Source: a bacterium
GTDB lineage: Bacteria > UBA10199 > 2-02-FULL-44-16 > JAAZCA01
Assembly (NCBI GenBank): GCA_041648665.1
Contig: JBAZOP010000007.1
Coordinates: forward strand, 1 to 58,333
Direction: 5' to 3'
Length of the DNA: 58,333 nucleotides
This document shows, in pieces, positions 6,077 to 13,642 of this stretch. A program made the position numbers and the translations under genes. Position 1 is the first letter of the stretch; each line of letters opens with the position of its first letter. The notes beneath the pieces are model-generated. The model saw only the letters and a program-made list of their open reading frames with translations, searched no databases and was not told the DNA's origin.

Positions 6077-6981
6077 TAGACCAGCCCCATCTCTTCCAGT
6101 TGTGGCATCACCGAATGGCGCGCCTCGTTCCGCTGCTCCTTCGATAGGGATTCCCATTCGGGCTTCCAGACGATCAGGAGTTCTTGGGCCTCGGTTTCGG
6201 TATGGTCTTTCCGCCAGCCGTCTATCAGTTTCTTTCCCAGCGCGGCGCACCGTACCAGGATTTCACCCCAGGTAGTGTCCAGGACTGGCTCAGGGTTCGC
6301 CTCTGCCGCCTGTTTCCCCAGGGCCTCATCCTCCCAAGCAAAGAACTGGCAGCCAGACCACTTCTTGGTCTGCCGATCCCACTTAGCGGTCGAGCAGCGG
6401 TAGTAAGGACGGCCAGCATTCTCCGCCGATTGAGATTCTTTGCGAACTGTCGCCGCGCCGCAGTCGGGGCACTTTTGCATTGAGGCGGCAACTTCCGGCG
6501 ACGGATTCTCAACCTCCCCGGTCTCGCGGTTGACCTTCGGGGCCGCACGGCTCCCCGCCGCGCCATCGTCGTCCTCTTCGCTGGCAATCCCCACGAGGGC
6601 CTGATAACCGTATCGCCGCAGGTAAGTGATGACGCTTCCCGCGCTTTTTGGATCGTCCATCGCGCAGGTCAATCCATAGTCGCTGCTGATGTACTCTCCC
6701 GACTCGTGGACGAGTAGCGTCTGGACGGCGATTCCCACCGATCCGCCCTCCGCTCCGATCAGATTGCCGAGAACCTGCGTTACGGCTAACTTGTGCTTTG
6801 CCAGGACGGGCCGACAGACCTCAATCACCGTTGCCAGGTCGGCATAGGAGTAGGCGTACTGGCCGCCAGTCTTCGTTTGGATGTTCGCTGTCTTGTCCTT
6901 GTGAATTGCTTTCAACTCCGACTGTGCGGCGACCAGTGCCGCCGCCAGCGCTTCGATCTTTTCACTCTTGTAGAGTGCCAT
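6076..6981 (-). CDS. erf: Erf-family single-strand annealing recombinase, 301 aa
   Basis: Starting at M-A-L-Y-K-S-E-K-I, the N-terminal 150 residues carry the Erf/Sak-type pattern: A-A-Q-S-E-L-K-A-I-H-K-D, then Y-A-Y-A/S-Y-A-D-L-A-T-V-I and the end segment S-A-G-S-V-I-T-Y-L-R-R-Y. Such proteins anneal complementary single strands during phage recombination and genome circularisation. A four-cysteine zinc ribbon (C-P-D-C about 60 residues later, Y-R-C-S and S-G-C-Q) follows, and a helical tail ends the protein. The Gam-like and SWIM-like genes lie just upstream. Confidence 0.88.
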   Translation of the reverse strand: MALYKSEKIEALAAALVAAQSELKAIHKDKTANIQTKTGGQYAYSYADLATVIEVCRPVLAKHKLAVTQVLGNLIGAEGGSVGIAVQTLLVHESGEYISSDYGLTCAMDDPKSAGSVITYLRRYGYQALVGIASEEDDDGAAGSRAAPKVNRETGEVENPSPEVAASMQKCPDCGAATVRKESQSAENAGRPYYRCSTAKWDRQTKKWSGCQFFAWEDEALGKQAAEANPEPVLDTTWGEILVRCAALGKKLIDGWRKDHTETEAQELLIVWKPEWESLSKEQRNEARHSVMPQLEEMGLV

Positions 6982-7264
6982 TTCTCTCTCCCTCCCCCTC
7001 ATTTGTCGTCACCAGCGCCCGCACCGCTAGAATGTGCGAGCACTCAATCCCGTAACCATGCGCTTGACAGTCGCAATGCCAGTGACCTGCCTTCCGCTCG
7101 ACCGTATGGACGCCGTGATCGCCGAAGACCGAAGCCTTGAACTCTGCCGGGGCATGAATCAGTACGCCCGGATCGGAGGCCCGCAGGCGCATGGCCTTCG
7201 TCCTGCGGTTCTCCTGGTATCGTCGCGGGAAGACTACCTCCGCGCTTCGCGCCGCCCTCGTCAT
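6962..7264 (-). CDS. SWIM-type zinc-finger protein, 100 aa
   Basis: The motif C-D-C-x(7)-C-S-H near residues 65-77 fits a SWIM zinc finger (CxCx(n)CxH), a small DNA- or protein-binding fold. The N-terminal half is basic. It begins inside the stop of the Gam-like gene and overlaps the Erf start, so the three are translated together and it may assist recombination. Confidence 0.7.
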   Translation of the reverse strand: MTRAARSAEVVFPRRYQENRRTKAMRLRASDPGVLIHAPAEFKASVFGDHGVHTVERKAGHWHCDCQAHGYGIECSHILAVRALVTTNEGEGERNGTLQE

Positions 7265-7830
7265 GCCTTCGGCTCCGCCTTGATTCCGGTGTCAACCCGG
7301 AAGGTGTCGTGTTCAGGAACCCGCTCAAACAGATCGTCGGGCAAGGCCTCCACTTTCTCGATGGCGATTGAGGCCAGTAGCCTCTCCGTCGTCTTCACTG
7401 CCTCCGGGCAAGCCGACCTTGCCCAGTCAATCGCTTCCTTCTCCCGGCCTTCACGCAAGGCCACCCGCTCCGGCACGGTGCGCAGGGATAGCCGCCCATG
7501 ATCGAGTTTCAGCGTCCGCGACTTCCCCATTGCCAGGGTCTCGCGGGCGAACGCTTCCAGTTCGGCGTCGAATCGCAGGCCGAGCCATTCCCGCCGCCGC
7601 GCAAGATCCTTGCGCTGAGAATCAATCGCTTCGCGGATTGCCTTCTCGCGGGCCTCCAGGGCCAGCAGGTCGGCTTCGAGGTTTTGCATCTTCTCCAGCG
7701 CCCACTCGGCGGAACCGCGGTCCCGGACAGCGAACTCCTGCTTGATCTCCGCGCAACCCAGAACCTCGCCGGTATCCGGGTCTACCCAGAAGCCGCCTAC
7801 CAGGACGGCATTCTCGTTTGGTGTTGTCAT
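7261..7830 (-). CDS. Gam-like host-nuclease inhibitor, 189 aa
   Basis: A long coiled-coil middle (residues about 45-100, rich in E, A, R, L) is followed by K-L-D-H-G-R-L-S-L-R-T-V-P and a C-terminal helix. This is the layout of Mu Gam-like and Gp157-like proteins, which bind DNA ends and protect them from host RecBCD-type nucleases. Its place before SWIM and Erf genes fits a recombination cassette. The exact subfamily is uncertain. Confidence 0.65.
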   Translation of the reverse strand: MTTPNENAVLVGGFWVDPDTGEVLGCAEIKQEFAVRDRGSAEWALEKMQNLEADLLALEAREKAIREAIDSQRKDLARRREWLGLRFDAELEAFARETLAMGKSRTLKLDHGRLSLRTVPERVALREGREKEAIDWARSACPEAVKTTERLLASIAIEKVEALPDDLFERVPEHDTFRVDTGIKAEPKA

Positions 7831-7844
7831 GCCGCTGCCTCCTC

Positions 7845-8252
7845 TTATCGGTACGCCGGGCGGTGCAACTTCCGGCGGTACTGGGCTTCCATCACAGAAT
7901 CGGGGTCAGTGTCTTCCGGCTCCGCCGCCGGCAAAGGCTTGCGGGTCATGCTCAGGCAGACCGGCTTGGCTGTCGCCCGGGCCTTCTCGTCGCAACTGGC
8001 GCAGAGCCACTTCCGGTTCTGCTCGTCGAAGTAGCCGCTGAGCAGAATTAGCATCTGGCGCGGGTATCGCTCACCGCAGATGTCGCATTCGTCCGGCTCC
8101 TCAGCGCAGCGGTTGCACATGGGAACTTCATGCAAGACCGCCTCGTCTTCGGTGAGATCACGCTGGCAGTAGTCGCATCCGTAGGTGTACTCTGGCGGAT
8201 TCGCCGCCGCGTCTGCGTGTGGGTCTCCCGGTGATGGTCTCAGGTAGTTCAT
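7845..8252 (-). CDS. double zinc-ribbon protein, 135 aa
   Basis: Starting at M-N-Y-L-R-P-S-P, the protein shows paired knuckles C-D-Y-C, C-N-R-C, C-D-I-C and C-A-S-C, enough for two zinc sites arranged like treble-clef or RING-type folds. A role in DNA or protein binding is likely; no enzymatic motif is visible. A GGGAGAAG site precedes the ATG, and a promoter-like palindrome lies directly upstream. Confidence 0.65.
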   Translation of the reverse strand: MNYLRPSPGDPHADAAANPPEYTYGCDYCQRDLTEDEAVLHEVPMCNRCAEEPDECDICGERYPRQMLILLSGYFDEQNRKWLCASCDEKARATAKPVCLSMTRKPLPAAEPEDTDPDSVMEAQYRRKLHRPAYR

Positions 8253-8265
8253 CGCTTCTCCCGTC

Positions 8266-8305
8266 TTGACAGGGAAGTCGCTTGCGTGGTAGAATCTCCC
8301 TGTCA
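8266..8305 (+). promoter_or_regulatory. promoter-like element within an inverted repeat
   Basis: On the plus strand TTGACA (8266-8271) and TAGAAT (8290-8295) are separated by 18 bases, close to the sigma-70 consensus. The bases TGACAGGGA (8267-8275) are repeated as TCCCTGTCA (8297-8305), giving a 9-bp inverted repeat around the -10 box that could be an operator. No plus-strand gene follows until 9502, so it may make an antisense or leader RNA. Confidence 0.4.
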
Positions 8306-8349
8306 GCATCTTTCCGTTTCACTGGAGCGCTGGGTTCCCGCCCGGCGCT

Positions 8350-8628
8350 TCAGGCTTCATGTGGCTCTTCTGGCTCTTCCGGCCCTTCTGCTTTCTCTGT
8401 TCCGTCGTTCAGTAGTTCCCCCGTCACCTGGTCTATCTTTGCGCTCATGTCCGTCTGCTCGTAGGTGATTCCGACCCTAACTCGCTTTCCCACCATGCCC
8501 CGCACCTGCTCGAACAGCTCATGTGGATTGCCGCCCTCCGACTCCAACACGATGACGGCCACCACGGCGAAACCGTCTTTGTCCGTCTTGACGCTGGGCG
8601 GTCTCACTCGCCCGAAGAACGCTGCCAT
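8350..8628 (-). CDS. hypothetical protein, 92 aa
   Basis: The N-terminal two thirds alternate beta-like strands (F-A-V-V-A-V-I-V-L-E, then G-K-R-V-R-V-G-I-T-Y). The C-terminus is acidic and proline-rich (E-G-P-E-E-P-E-E-P), encoded by a short imperfect repeat. I do not recognise the family. Confidence 0.65.
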   Translation of the reverse strand: MAAFFGRVRPPSVKTDKDGFAVVAVIVLESEGGNPHELFEQVRGMVGKRVRVGITYEQTDMSAKIDQVTGELLNDGTEKAEGPEEPEEPHEA

Positions 8629-8634
8629 ACTCCC

Positions 8635-8904
8635 TCACCTCCCCTCGCCTCTCGCATCAATCCCCTCCCCGGCCCCGACTAGCGAGCCCTGGTCCCCTGA
8701 ATCTGTCACCGTCCCTATGGGGGACCGGGGAGGTTCTATCTCTCGCTCCACACTGTCGCGCCCCACGCTCTCCCGCTCTTCCTCCGCCCTCCGCGCCTCC
8801 TCCGCCAGCACTTCCCGCCCCCACGCCGCCAAGTTCGCCTGCACTTGGCGCCGGGTCAGTTCCCGGCCGGATTCGGAGAAGAAACGGACGGTGGCAGTCT
8901 TCAT
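8635..8904 (-). CDS. hypothetical protein, 89 aa
   Basis: It begins M-K-T-A-T-V-R-F-F-S-E-S-G-R, which resembles a short beta strand, followed by a charged helix (A-E-E-A-R-R-A-E-E-E-R-E) and a disordered glycine-rich end. It overlaps the next upstream gene by four bases. No function can be assigned. Confidence 0.6.
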   Translation of the reverse strand: MKTATVRFFSESGRELTRRQVQANLAAWGREVLAEEARRAEEERESVGRDSVEREIEPPRSPIGTVTDSGDQGSLVGAGEGIDARGEGR

Positions 8905-9338
8905 GCCGAGGCCTCCGTAGGGGCGCTGCTTGCCGCGCCCGCTTTGGTCTCAAAGAACTCTTGCGGTCGTTTCTTCGTCCGCTCCATCCACGCCAGGAAA
9001 GTCTCTCCCGGCTGGCAAGTCCCCTCCCATGCCTCCTTTGCTCGCTGACGAGCGGCGGTGATGGCGTCGGGGTCCTGGCAGCCGTCGAAGTCGAACAAAT
9101 CCCGGTAGGTTTCCGGGATAGACCGCCCACGGAAGGGGTGAACGCTGAAAAGAGGGCAGTCGGGGCTTTTGCAATCGTAGGAGTAGCCGCCCAGGCAATC
9201 AATGCACTTGGCGCGGACGATTGCCCGGGTGGGGCGCACCGCCCTTTGGTGGGGCTGTCCCGCCTTAGCCGCCCGCCCCCGCGCGAGAGCATCCAGGTGC
9301 TCCTTGCTCAGTGTCCTCTTTTTGGCTTCCTCGGCCAT
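8901..9338 (-). CDS. conserved cysteine-motif phage protein, 145 aa
   Basis: A basic N-terminal helix is followed by R-A-K-C-I-D-C-L-G-G and C-K-S-P-D-C-P-L, matching a widespread phage/prophage family with the pattern 'aKCldCcgg....C....CPL'. The four cysteines probably bind zinc. The chosen start at 9338 follows GGGGTGATGAGG; a start six bases upstream (9344) is possible. It is the first minus-strand gene left of the divergent gap 9339-9501. Confidence 0.65.
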   Translation of the reverse strand: MAEEAKKRTLSKEHLDALARGRAAKAGQPHQRAVRPTRAIVRAKCIDCLGGYSYDCKSPDCPLFSVHPFRGRSIPETYRDLFDFDGCQDPDAITAARQRAKEAWEGTCQPGETFLAWMERTKKRPQEFFETKAGAASSAPTEASA

Positions 9339-9501
9339 CCTCATCACCCCGCTACACACCCTGGTTTTGCTCTGAAATGTATTGTGAACGATATTCTCAT
9401 TTTGGCGCAGGCCCAAGCCCTCTCCTGGTGTGGGCAGGATTTCTCTCCCCCCTCGCCGAAGAGGGCATTGGCACACCCAAACGAAGGGGGAGAGAATCAC
9501 C

Positions 9502-9693
9502 ATGAACAAGTCTGAGGTCGCTTTTCATCTCACCGTCACCGCCCTAGAGAAGGCCAATCTGCCTGTGCAAAACGAACCGTATACGCGAGAGATGGTCTTG
9601 GAACGCGCCCAATTGGTCGCCGCCTGCTATCAGATCATCTTTGACGCCGTGCCTGACTTCCATACGGGCGAGCCCAAGACCCGGATTGCCTAA
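9502..9693 (+). CDS. small plus-strand protein, 63 aa
   Basis: A GGGGGAGAG site lies eight bases before the ATG. The sequence is a compact helical protein (V-A-F-H-L-T-V-T-A-L-E-K, then V-L-E-R-A-Q-L-V-A-A-C-Y). It lies alone on the plus strand among minus-strand genes and converges on the next gene with overlapping stop codons. Independent expression from the gap 9339-9501 is likely; the function is unknown. Confidence 0.65.
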   Translation: MNKSEVAFHLTVTALEKANLPVQNEPYTREMVLERAQLVAACYQIIFDAVPDFHTGEPKTRIA

Positions 9694-9884
9694 AGCCGGG
9701 CTACTTCCCGTCGCACCTTGAGCAGGCGAAGGATCGTGAGGGCGTTGTTATTTTCATGCACGCGCCCCCGCAGGTGATCTATCGCCTCGTTGATGAGTTG
9801 CAGGTCGGTCATCTCTGCCGCCGGAGTCCATTTGGGTAACGCCTTCTGCTCTTTCTCGCTCGCCTTCTCGCTCTGCTTTGCCAT
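9690..9884 (-). CDS. small helical protein, 64 aa
   Basis: A lysine- and glutamate-rich N-terminus leads into one long helix (T-D-L-Q-L-I-N-E-A-I-D-H-L, then L-T-I-L-R-L-L-K-V-R-R). It may oligomerise. The stop overlaps that of the convergent plus-strand gene by two bases. No family is recognised. Confidence 0.6.
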   Translation of the reverse strand: MAKQSEKASEKEQKALPKWTPAAEMTDLQLINEAIDHLRGRVHENNNALTILRLLKVRREVARL

Positions 9885-9898
9885 CTCTCCGCTCCTCT

Positions 9899-9934
9899 CT
9901 ATTGCCTATTGCCTATTGCCCAATGCCCATTGCC
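9899..9934. repeat. heptamer tandem repeat (TATTGCC/CATTGCC)
   Basis: Five consecutive 7-base units, the first three TATTGCC-like and the rest CAATGCC/CATTGCC-like, fill the gap between two small genes. It is the longest of the four copies of this family in the genome. Confidence 0.75.
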
Positions 9935-9944
9935 GGCAGTTGAT

Positions 9945-10226
9945 TCATGCCGCCGCCTCCTGGGTCTCGGCTTGCGCCTTAGCCTCTTCCTCCGCCTTCG
10001 CCTTCGCTATGGCTTCCCGGACCCAGTTGTGAATCGTCCCATTCGAGGGTGCCGTTTTGTGTCTTATCAGTAAATCTATCCTGATCGCATCAATCGTTTC
10101 GCCCTTCTGGAATCGGTTGATAACCAACTCGCGGACTGACCCCCGGACCTTTCGATCCAGAGTCCGCTCGATCCGACTCTTCAAGCCTCGGCGCTGCCGC
10201 TCCGTTCTGGATCGTAAATCAGCCAT
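9945..10226 (-). CDS. helix-turn-helix protein, 93 aa
   Basis: After a basic N-terminus, residues about 33-72 form a likely helix-turn-helix (R-E-L-V-I-N-R-F-Q-K-G-E-T-I-D-A-I, then S-N-G-T-I-H-N-W-V). The C-terminus is an alanine-glutamate helix. It follows the Cro-like gene by two bases, so it is the second gene of the rightmost early operon and may also regulate transcription. Confidence 0.6.
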   Translation of the reverse strand: MADLRSRTERQRRGLKSRIERTLDRKVRGSVRELVINRFQKGETIDAIRIDLLIRHKTAPSNGTIHNWVREAIAKAKAEEEAKAQAETQEAAA

Positions 10227-10228
10227 GC

Positions 10229-10555
10229 CTATATCCTCGTTCCGTCGAGTGAGTTTTGCTGCTGGGGACGCTTACGACTTAGGGAGTTCCTTTTTCGTGA
10301 CACCCTCTGCCCCCTGTTTCGACATCGTGACTGGGGAAGCAAATAAAAAATCCCGTCGAAGGATAACTGGAAGACCGCCTGGATTCGCTCGCGTACCTGA
10401 GGGCCGGGAACCCTTTCCCCGGACATGATCATGTGTAGATAGGTGCGCGATATATCAAGGACGCGGGAGGCCCTGGTGTGAGTCCAATTCCGTGAGGCAA
10501 TCGCCTCTGCCAGCCGGTCAGTTCTCACGGTGATCTTTGCCTGTGCTGCCCGCAT
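10229..10555 (-). CDS. Cro-like XRE-family regulator, 108 aa
   Basis: Residues about 13-70 form an XRE-type helix-turn-helix (L-A-E-A-I-A-S-R-N-W-T, then I-S-R-T-Y-L-H-M-I-M-S-G-E-R). The basic C-terminal tail is probably disordered. It is transcribed away from the repressor at 10669 and headed by a good minus-strand promoter, the classical position of Cro, the switch to lytic growth. It likely binds the gap 10556-10668. Confidence 0.8.
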   Translation of the reverse strand: MRAAQAKITVRTDRLAEAIASRNWTHTRASRVLDISRTYLHMIMSGERVPGPQVRERIQAVFQLSFDGIFYLLPQSRCRNRGQRVSRKRNSLSRKRPQQQNSLDGTRI

Positions 10556-10574
10556 CTGTTGCGCCTCCGAAACT

Positions 10575-10603
10575 ACTATACCACATAAGTAACGATTTGT
10601 AAA
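10575..10603 (-). promoter_or_regulatory. early lytic promoter (PR-like)
   Basis: On the minus strand TTTACA (10603-10598) and TATAGT (10580-10575) are 17 bases apart, near the sigma-70 consensus. A start near 10568 would leave a short leader with a GGAGG site before the ATG at 10555. It probably drives the entire early operon. Confidence 0.75.
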
Positions 10604-10609
10604 CCCCCT

Positions 10610-10628
10610 TTGGACAATTTTTTTCCAA
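10610..10628. promoter_or_regulatory. candidate operator between divergent promoters
   Basis: TTGGA and TCCAA form a short inverted repeat separated by nine mostly T bases, lying between the -35 boxes of the two divergent promoters. Repressor or Cro-like protein could bind here. The arms are only five bases long, so the assignment is weak. Confidence 0.35.
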
Positions 10629-10632
10629 TTAG

Positions 10633-10662
10633 TTGCCGGTGGCCGAAAAGCCCTGGTATAAT
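10633..10662 (+). promoter_or_regulatory. repressor promoter with -10 box next to the start codon
   Basis: TTGCCG (10633-10638) and a perfect TATAAT (10657-10662) are 18 bases apart. Only six bases separate TATAAT from the ATG at 10669, so transcription should begin at or next to the A of the start codon, giving a leaderless repressor message as for lambda cI from PRM. The core TGGTATAATGGG recurs at the moron promoter at 26484. Confidence 0.75.
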
Positions 10663-10668
10663 GGGCCT

Positions 10669-11145
10669 ATGAGCACAAGCGAAAAGATCTTGGGGGCCAC
10701 CATCCGGGCCATCCGGGAGTCGCAGGGCAGGACGCAGGAGGAAATCGGAACCCGCGCGGGCCTTACCAAGGCCACGCTTTCGAGGATAGAAACCGGCCAA
10801 GCCGGTGGCCGCCACGACACAATCAAACGGATCGCTGCCGCCTTGGGGCTTACCCTCGATGAACTGGAGGCCCGCGCCCGCGAAATGTCCGGGGAACCAG
10901 CCGCCCCATCGCCTGCCGCTCGGGGCGTCAGGGAGGCCACCGCGCCCTACCAATCGCCAACCGAGGCCGAGCGAGAACTCGAATATCGGCTTAGGGCTGA
11001 CCGGGACCTTAGCCTGGAGGACATCCAGGACATTCTCAGGTTCTATCGCCTCAAGAAAACAAAGGGCCTCCCGCGAGGTCAGATCAGCGCTCCACGCCGG
11101 GTGTCGGCGAAAGGGTCGGCACCCGGGACGAGCACTGAGGAATGA
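10669..11145 (+). CDS. XRE-family lysogeny repressor, 158 aa
   Basis: An HTH_3 domain occupies residues about 8-65 (I-R-A-I-R-E-S-Q-G-R-T-Q-E-E-I, then L-T-K-A-T-L-S-R-I-E-T-G). A proline/alanine linker and a C-terminal helical part follow (L-S-L-E-D-I-Q-D-I-L-R-F-Y); there is no S24 peptidase domain, so induction is not by LexA-like self-cleavage. The gene diverges from the Cro-like gene and leads the plus-strand lysogeny operon with the integrase. Confidence 0.8.
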   Translation: MSTSEKILGATIRAIRESQGRTQEEIGTRAGLTKATLSRIETGQAGGRHDTIKRIAAALGLTLDELEARAREMSGEPAAPSPAARGVREATAPYQSPTEAERELEYRLRADRDLSLEDIQDILRFYRLKKTKGLPRGQISAPRRVSAKGSAPGTSTEE

Positions 11146-11263
11146 GTCGGTGATCATCCCGTTTCCGCGACGACCAGGATAGAGGAGATTTGCGTGTCCA
11201 GCGGATCAAGAAGGCGAAGGGGAAACCCTGAGAGAATTTGGAGGCAGAGGAGGGAAACAGGCA

Positions 11264-11950
11264 ATGCCACTACCAGTTAGGAAAGCATGCTGTCTCGTCG
11301 TATTATGGGCGTGGCTGGCGTTTTTCTCCGGCGCCGTTGGGTGCCCAGCCGAACTCCACCCAGATCTCCGCCTGTCGGAAGAGGAAATAATCACCTCGTA
11401 TCGCTGGGGCGCGGAGATGCAGAAGAGGGGCGTAGATACTATTGCATTCATGCAGGGACTCGCATGTCGGGCCAAGGGTCCCAAATTGGGGTCTGCCGAG
11501 ATAACCATGATAACCGTCATGACCGACCGATTTACCGGTTGGACTATGGGGTATCTGGATGCCAAGGGGCTAAGGTATGATGAAGCCAAGATTGCCAGCC
11601 TTATTGCTGCGGCGAAGAAGCGCAACGGACTCTCGGTCCTCGTTTACATCACCGAAGAGAATACGACCAACCTCCAGCACTGGACTCGCGGAGTCACCGT
11701 ATATCTCCTATCTGGAGAGACAAAACTGCCAGCCCGAACCGTGACTCCCGATGTTGGCGTTGGCTCTACCTCGATCAGAAATTGGTACAATATCCATTTG
11801 GATTGCTCATTTCCCCTATCCTACGGAGAAACCCCTGTCATTCCTGCTGGGGCGACTAGCGTCATGGTCGGCATTAGGCCCCTAGTCGGTCAGGACATCA
11901 TGGTCCTGGTGCCGCTCGCTAAAGAATCCGGCAGCGAGCCACCGAAGTGA
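11264..11950 (+). CDS. secreted protein, probable lysogenic conversion gene, 228 aa
   Basis: A GGAGGCAGAGGAGGG region precedes the ATG. Residues 1-26 form a signal peptide (basic start, V-V-L-W-A-W-L-A-F-F, then G-A-V-G-C); the cysteine could be lipid-modified, although the residue three before it is not the usual Leu. The mature part has beta-rich segments late in the protein (V-T-V-Y-L-L-S-G, and S-V-M-V-G-I-R-P-L). It lies between repressor and integrase, where prophage-expressed genes are expected. No family is recognised. Confidence 0.65.
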   Translation: MPLPVRKACCLVVLWAWLAFFSGAVGCPAELHPDLRLSEEEIITSYRWGAEMQKRGVDTIAFMQGLACRAKGPKLGSAEITMITVMTDRFTGWTMGYLDAKGLRYDEAKIASLIAAAKKRNGLSVLVYITEENTTNLQHWTRGVTVYLLSGETKLPARTVTPDVGVGSTSIRNWYNIHLDCSFPLSYGETPVIPAGATSVMVGIRPLVGQDIMVLVPLAKESGSEPPK

Positions 11951-11981
11951 CCACGGCCTACCTCAATAGCCCCGGAACGCC

Positions 11982-12089
11982 ATGATGGACATCCTCACCT
12001 ACGACAATGTCATGGGCGTCGTCGCCGCGATCTGGGCGCTTGTTCTCTGCTGGGCGATCTTCCGCAAAGGATGGTTCCTGCGCCCATGA
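11982..12089 (+). CDS. tiny membrane protein overlapping the integrase, 35 aa
   Basis: Two adjacent ATGs start a 35-residue peptide with one hydrophobic helix (V-V-A-A-I-W-A-L-V-L-C-W-A-I-F). Its stop overlaps the ATG of the integrase (ATGA), so it may couple integrase translation. The upstream ribosome site is weak. Confidence 0.45.
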   Translation: MMDILTYDNVMGVVAAIWALVLCWAIFRKGWFLRP

Positions 12090-13588
12090 CCACCCCCAAG
12101 CCCGGGACTCCCCTAGCGGCCATCGCCTACTACCGCTACTCCGAGGAAGGGCAATCCGAGTATTCTATTCCCGCCCAGCGCGATGCCGTCCAGAAAGCCG
12201 CGCCCGGGCTGGGGTACACCATCGTCGCCGAGTTCGCCGATGAAGGGGTATCCGGCCTCCGATCTGACCGCCCGGGCTTCCAGGCCGCGATCTCCGCCGC
12301 CCGGGCCGAGGCTGCCGTAGCCGCCATCCTGGTCCACAAGTTTGACAGGTTCAGCCGGGACAGTGAACACCAGGCCGTCTTCCGCGCCGCGCTGAAACGC
12401 GACGGTGTGCGCCTGGTTTCCATTGCCGAGCCGACCGACGACTCACCGGCCGGCTTCCTGACCGAGCGCATCATGGACGCGATGGCCGCGTACTACTCGC
12501 TCAACCTATCCCACGAGGCTAAGAAGGGCCTGAGTCAGCGGCGCAAGCAAGGGCGCCATTGCGGGTCCGCGCCCCTGGGCTATCACTGGAAAGCCTGCGA
12601 CGCCCGATACCCGACACTCAAATCTCTGGTTATCGAGCCGCAGGAGGCCAGGGTCGTCCGGGCGATCTACCGGCTGGCCGAGCAGGGGTTCGGCACCGTC
12701 ACCATCGCGCGGCGGATGAATGAGCGAGGCTATTTGGGCAAGTGGGGGTCCGCCTGGACGAATACCGTCCGGGTCATGCGGACCTTGCGGAACCCGACCT
12801 ATGCCGCCTTGATCGCGTCTGAGCCGAAAAGCCACCGGGTAGCCGTGGGCGGTAAGCGGATAGACCATCACCGGCGCGAATGGGAGAAGGCGTTGGTCGA
12901 AACTGAGGAGTGGTTGCCGATCATCGAGCGGGAACGCTGGCGGCGGATTCAGGCGATTCTCGACCGCCGGGCCCGCACCATGCACCCGGCCAGCCCATAC
13001 CTGCTGACCGGCCTGCTCAAATGCCCGGTCTGTGGCGAGAATATGTGGGGTTCAGGCGGCGGTACAGGCGGAAGCCGATACTATCGCTGCTCGCGGGCGC
13101 GTCTGACGCACCCGTCATTCAGCCTGCCGGCCCCGAAGGTCGAGGCGGCCGTGATTGAGGCGCTGGCCGAGGCCGCGGGCAACCTCGAACTCGTGGCCGT
13201 CGCGCCGGCTCAGCGGAGCGCCGAGCGGCTCGAGGATCTGCGGGACGAACTGCGGGGGCTTCGGGAGACCATGACCCGGCTGGAGGATGCTTACCTGGCC
13301 GGGCAGTTTGACTTGGCGACCTTCCGGGACAGGAAGAGGTTGCTGGTGGGGAGAATCGAGGAGACCGAGCAGGCATTGAGCGCGCCTGTCCCGGCGCCCA
13401 AGCCGCCCAGCAAGCGGTATCTCCGGGAGACCATACGGAAACTGCGTTCAGCCGAAACCCCGGTAGTCGAGCGTCGGCGGCGGTTATCTGAGGTCTTTGT
13501 CTCGGTAACGCCCAGGCAAGATGGCGGGCTAGACATCATCCTGCGGGACCGCTCCGACCTGCCCGAGGACGCCTCCCCTGCGAGGTAG
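12086..13588 (+). CDS. int: large serine integrase, 500 aa
   Basis: The N-terminal resolvase domain has the nucleophile in Y-Y-R-Y-S (Ser19), followed by S-I-P-A-Q, G-V-S-G and F-D-R-F-S-R. A recombinase domain follows (G-Y-L-G-K-W-G near a W-T pattern), then a zinc ribbon with Cys313, Cys316 and Cys335, where the usual fourth cysteine is not evident, and a C-terminal coiled coil. These enzymes insert phage DNA between attP and attB in one direction. The ATG at 12086 is preferred over 12071 because it overlaps the 35-aa gene. Confidence 0.93.
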   Translation: MTTPKPGTPLAAIAYYRYSEEGQSEYSIPAQRDAVQKAAPGLGYTIVAEFADEGVSGLRSDRPGFQAAISAARAEAAVAAILVHKFDRFSRDSEHQAVFRAALKRDGVRLVSIAEPTDDSPAGFLTERIMDAMAAYYSLNLSHEAKKGLSQRRKQGRHCGSAPLGYHWKACDARYPTLKSLVIEPQEARVVRAIYRLAEQGFGTVTIARRMNERGYLGKWGSAWTNTVRVMRTLRNPTYAALIASEPKSHRVAVGGKRIDHHRREWEKALVETEEWLPIIERERWRRIQAILDRRARTMHPASPYLLTGLLKCPVCGENMWGSGGGTGGSRYYRCSRARLTHPSFSLPAPKVEAAVIEALAEAAGNLELVAVAPAQRSAERLEDLRDELRGLRETMTRLEDAYLAGQFDLATFRDRKRLLVGRIEETEQALSAPVPAPKPPSKRYLRETIRKLRSAETPVVERRRRLSEVFVSVTPRQDGGLDIILRDRSDLPEDASPAR

Positions 13589-13642
13589 TTCATCACGGAA
13601 CCCTCCCCCTCCGCCGCCAACTAACACAGGAGCGCAGGCGAA

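Noticed and set aside
9899..9934. CRISPR-like array from regular repeats
   Set aside because: Units are seven bases without spacers and no cas genes exist in the window.
10576..11157. 193-codon minus-strand frame over the repressor
   Set aside because: It would run through both control promoters and lies opposite the XRE repressor, which has clear domain and promoter support.
11194..11280. 28-codon GTG frame between repressor and secreted protein
   Set aside because: A ribosome-like site exists, but the peptide is almost only R, G and S and overlaps the ribosome site of the next gene; support is too weak for a gene call.
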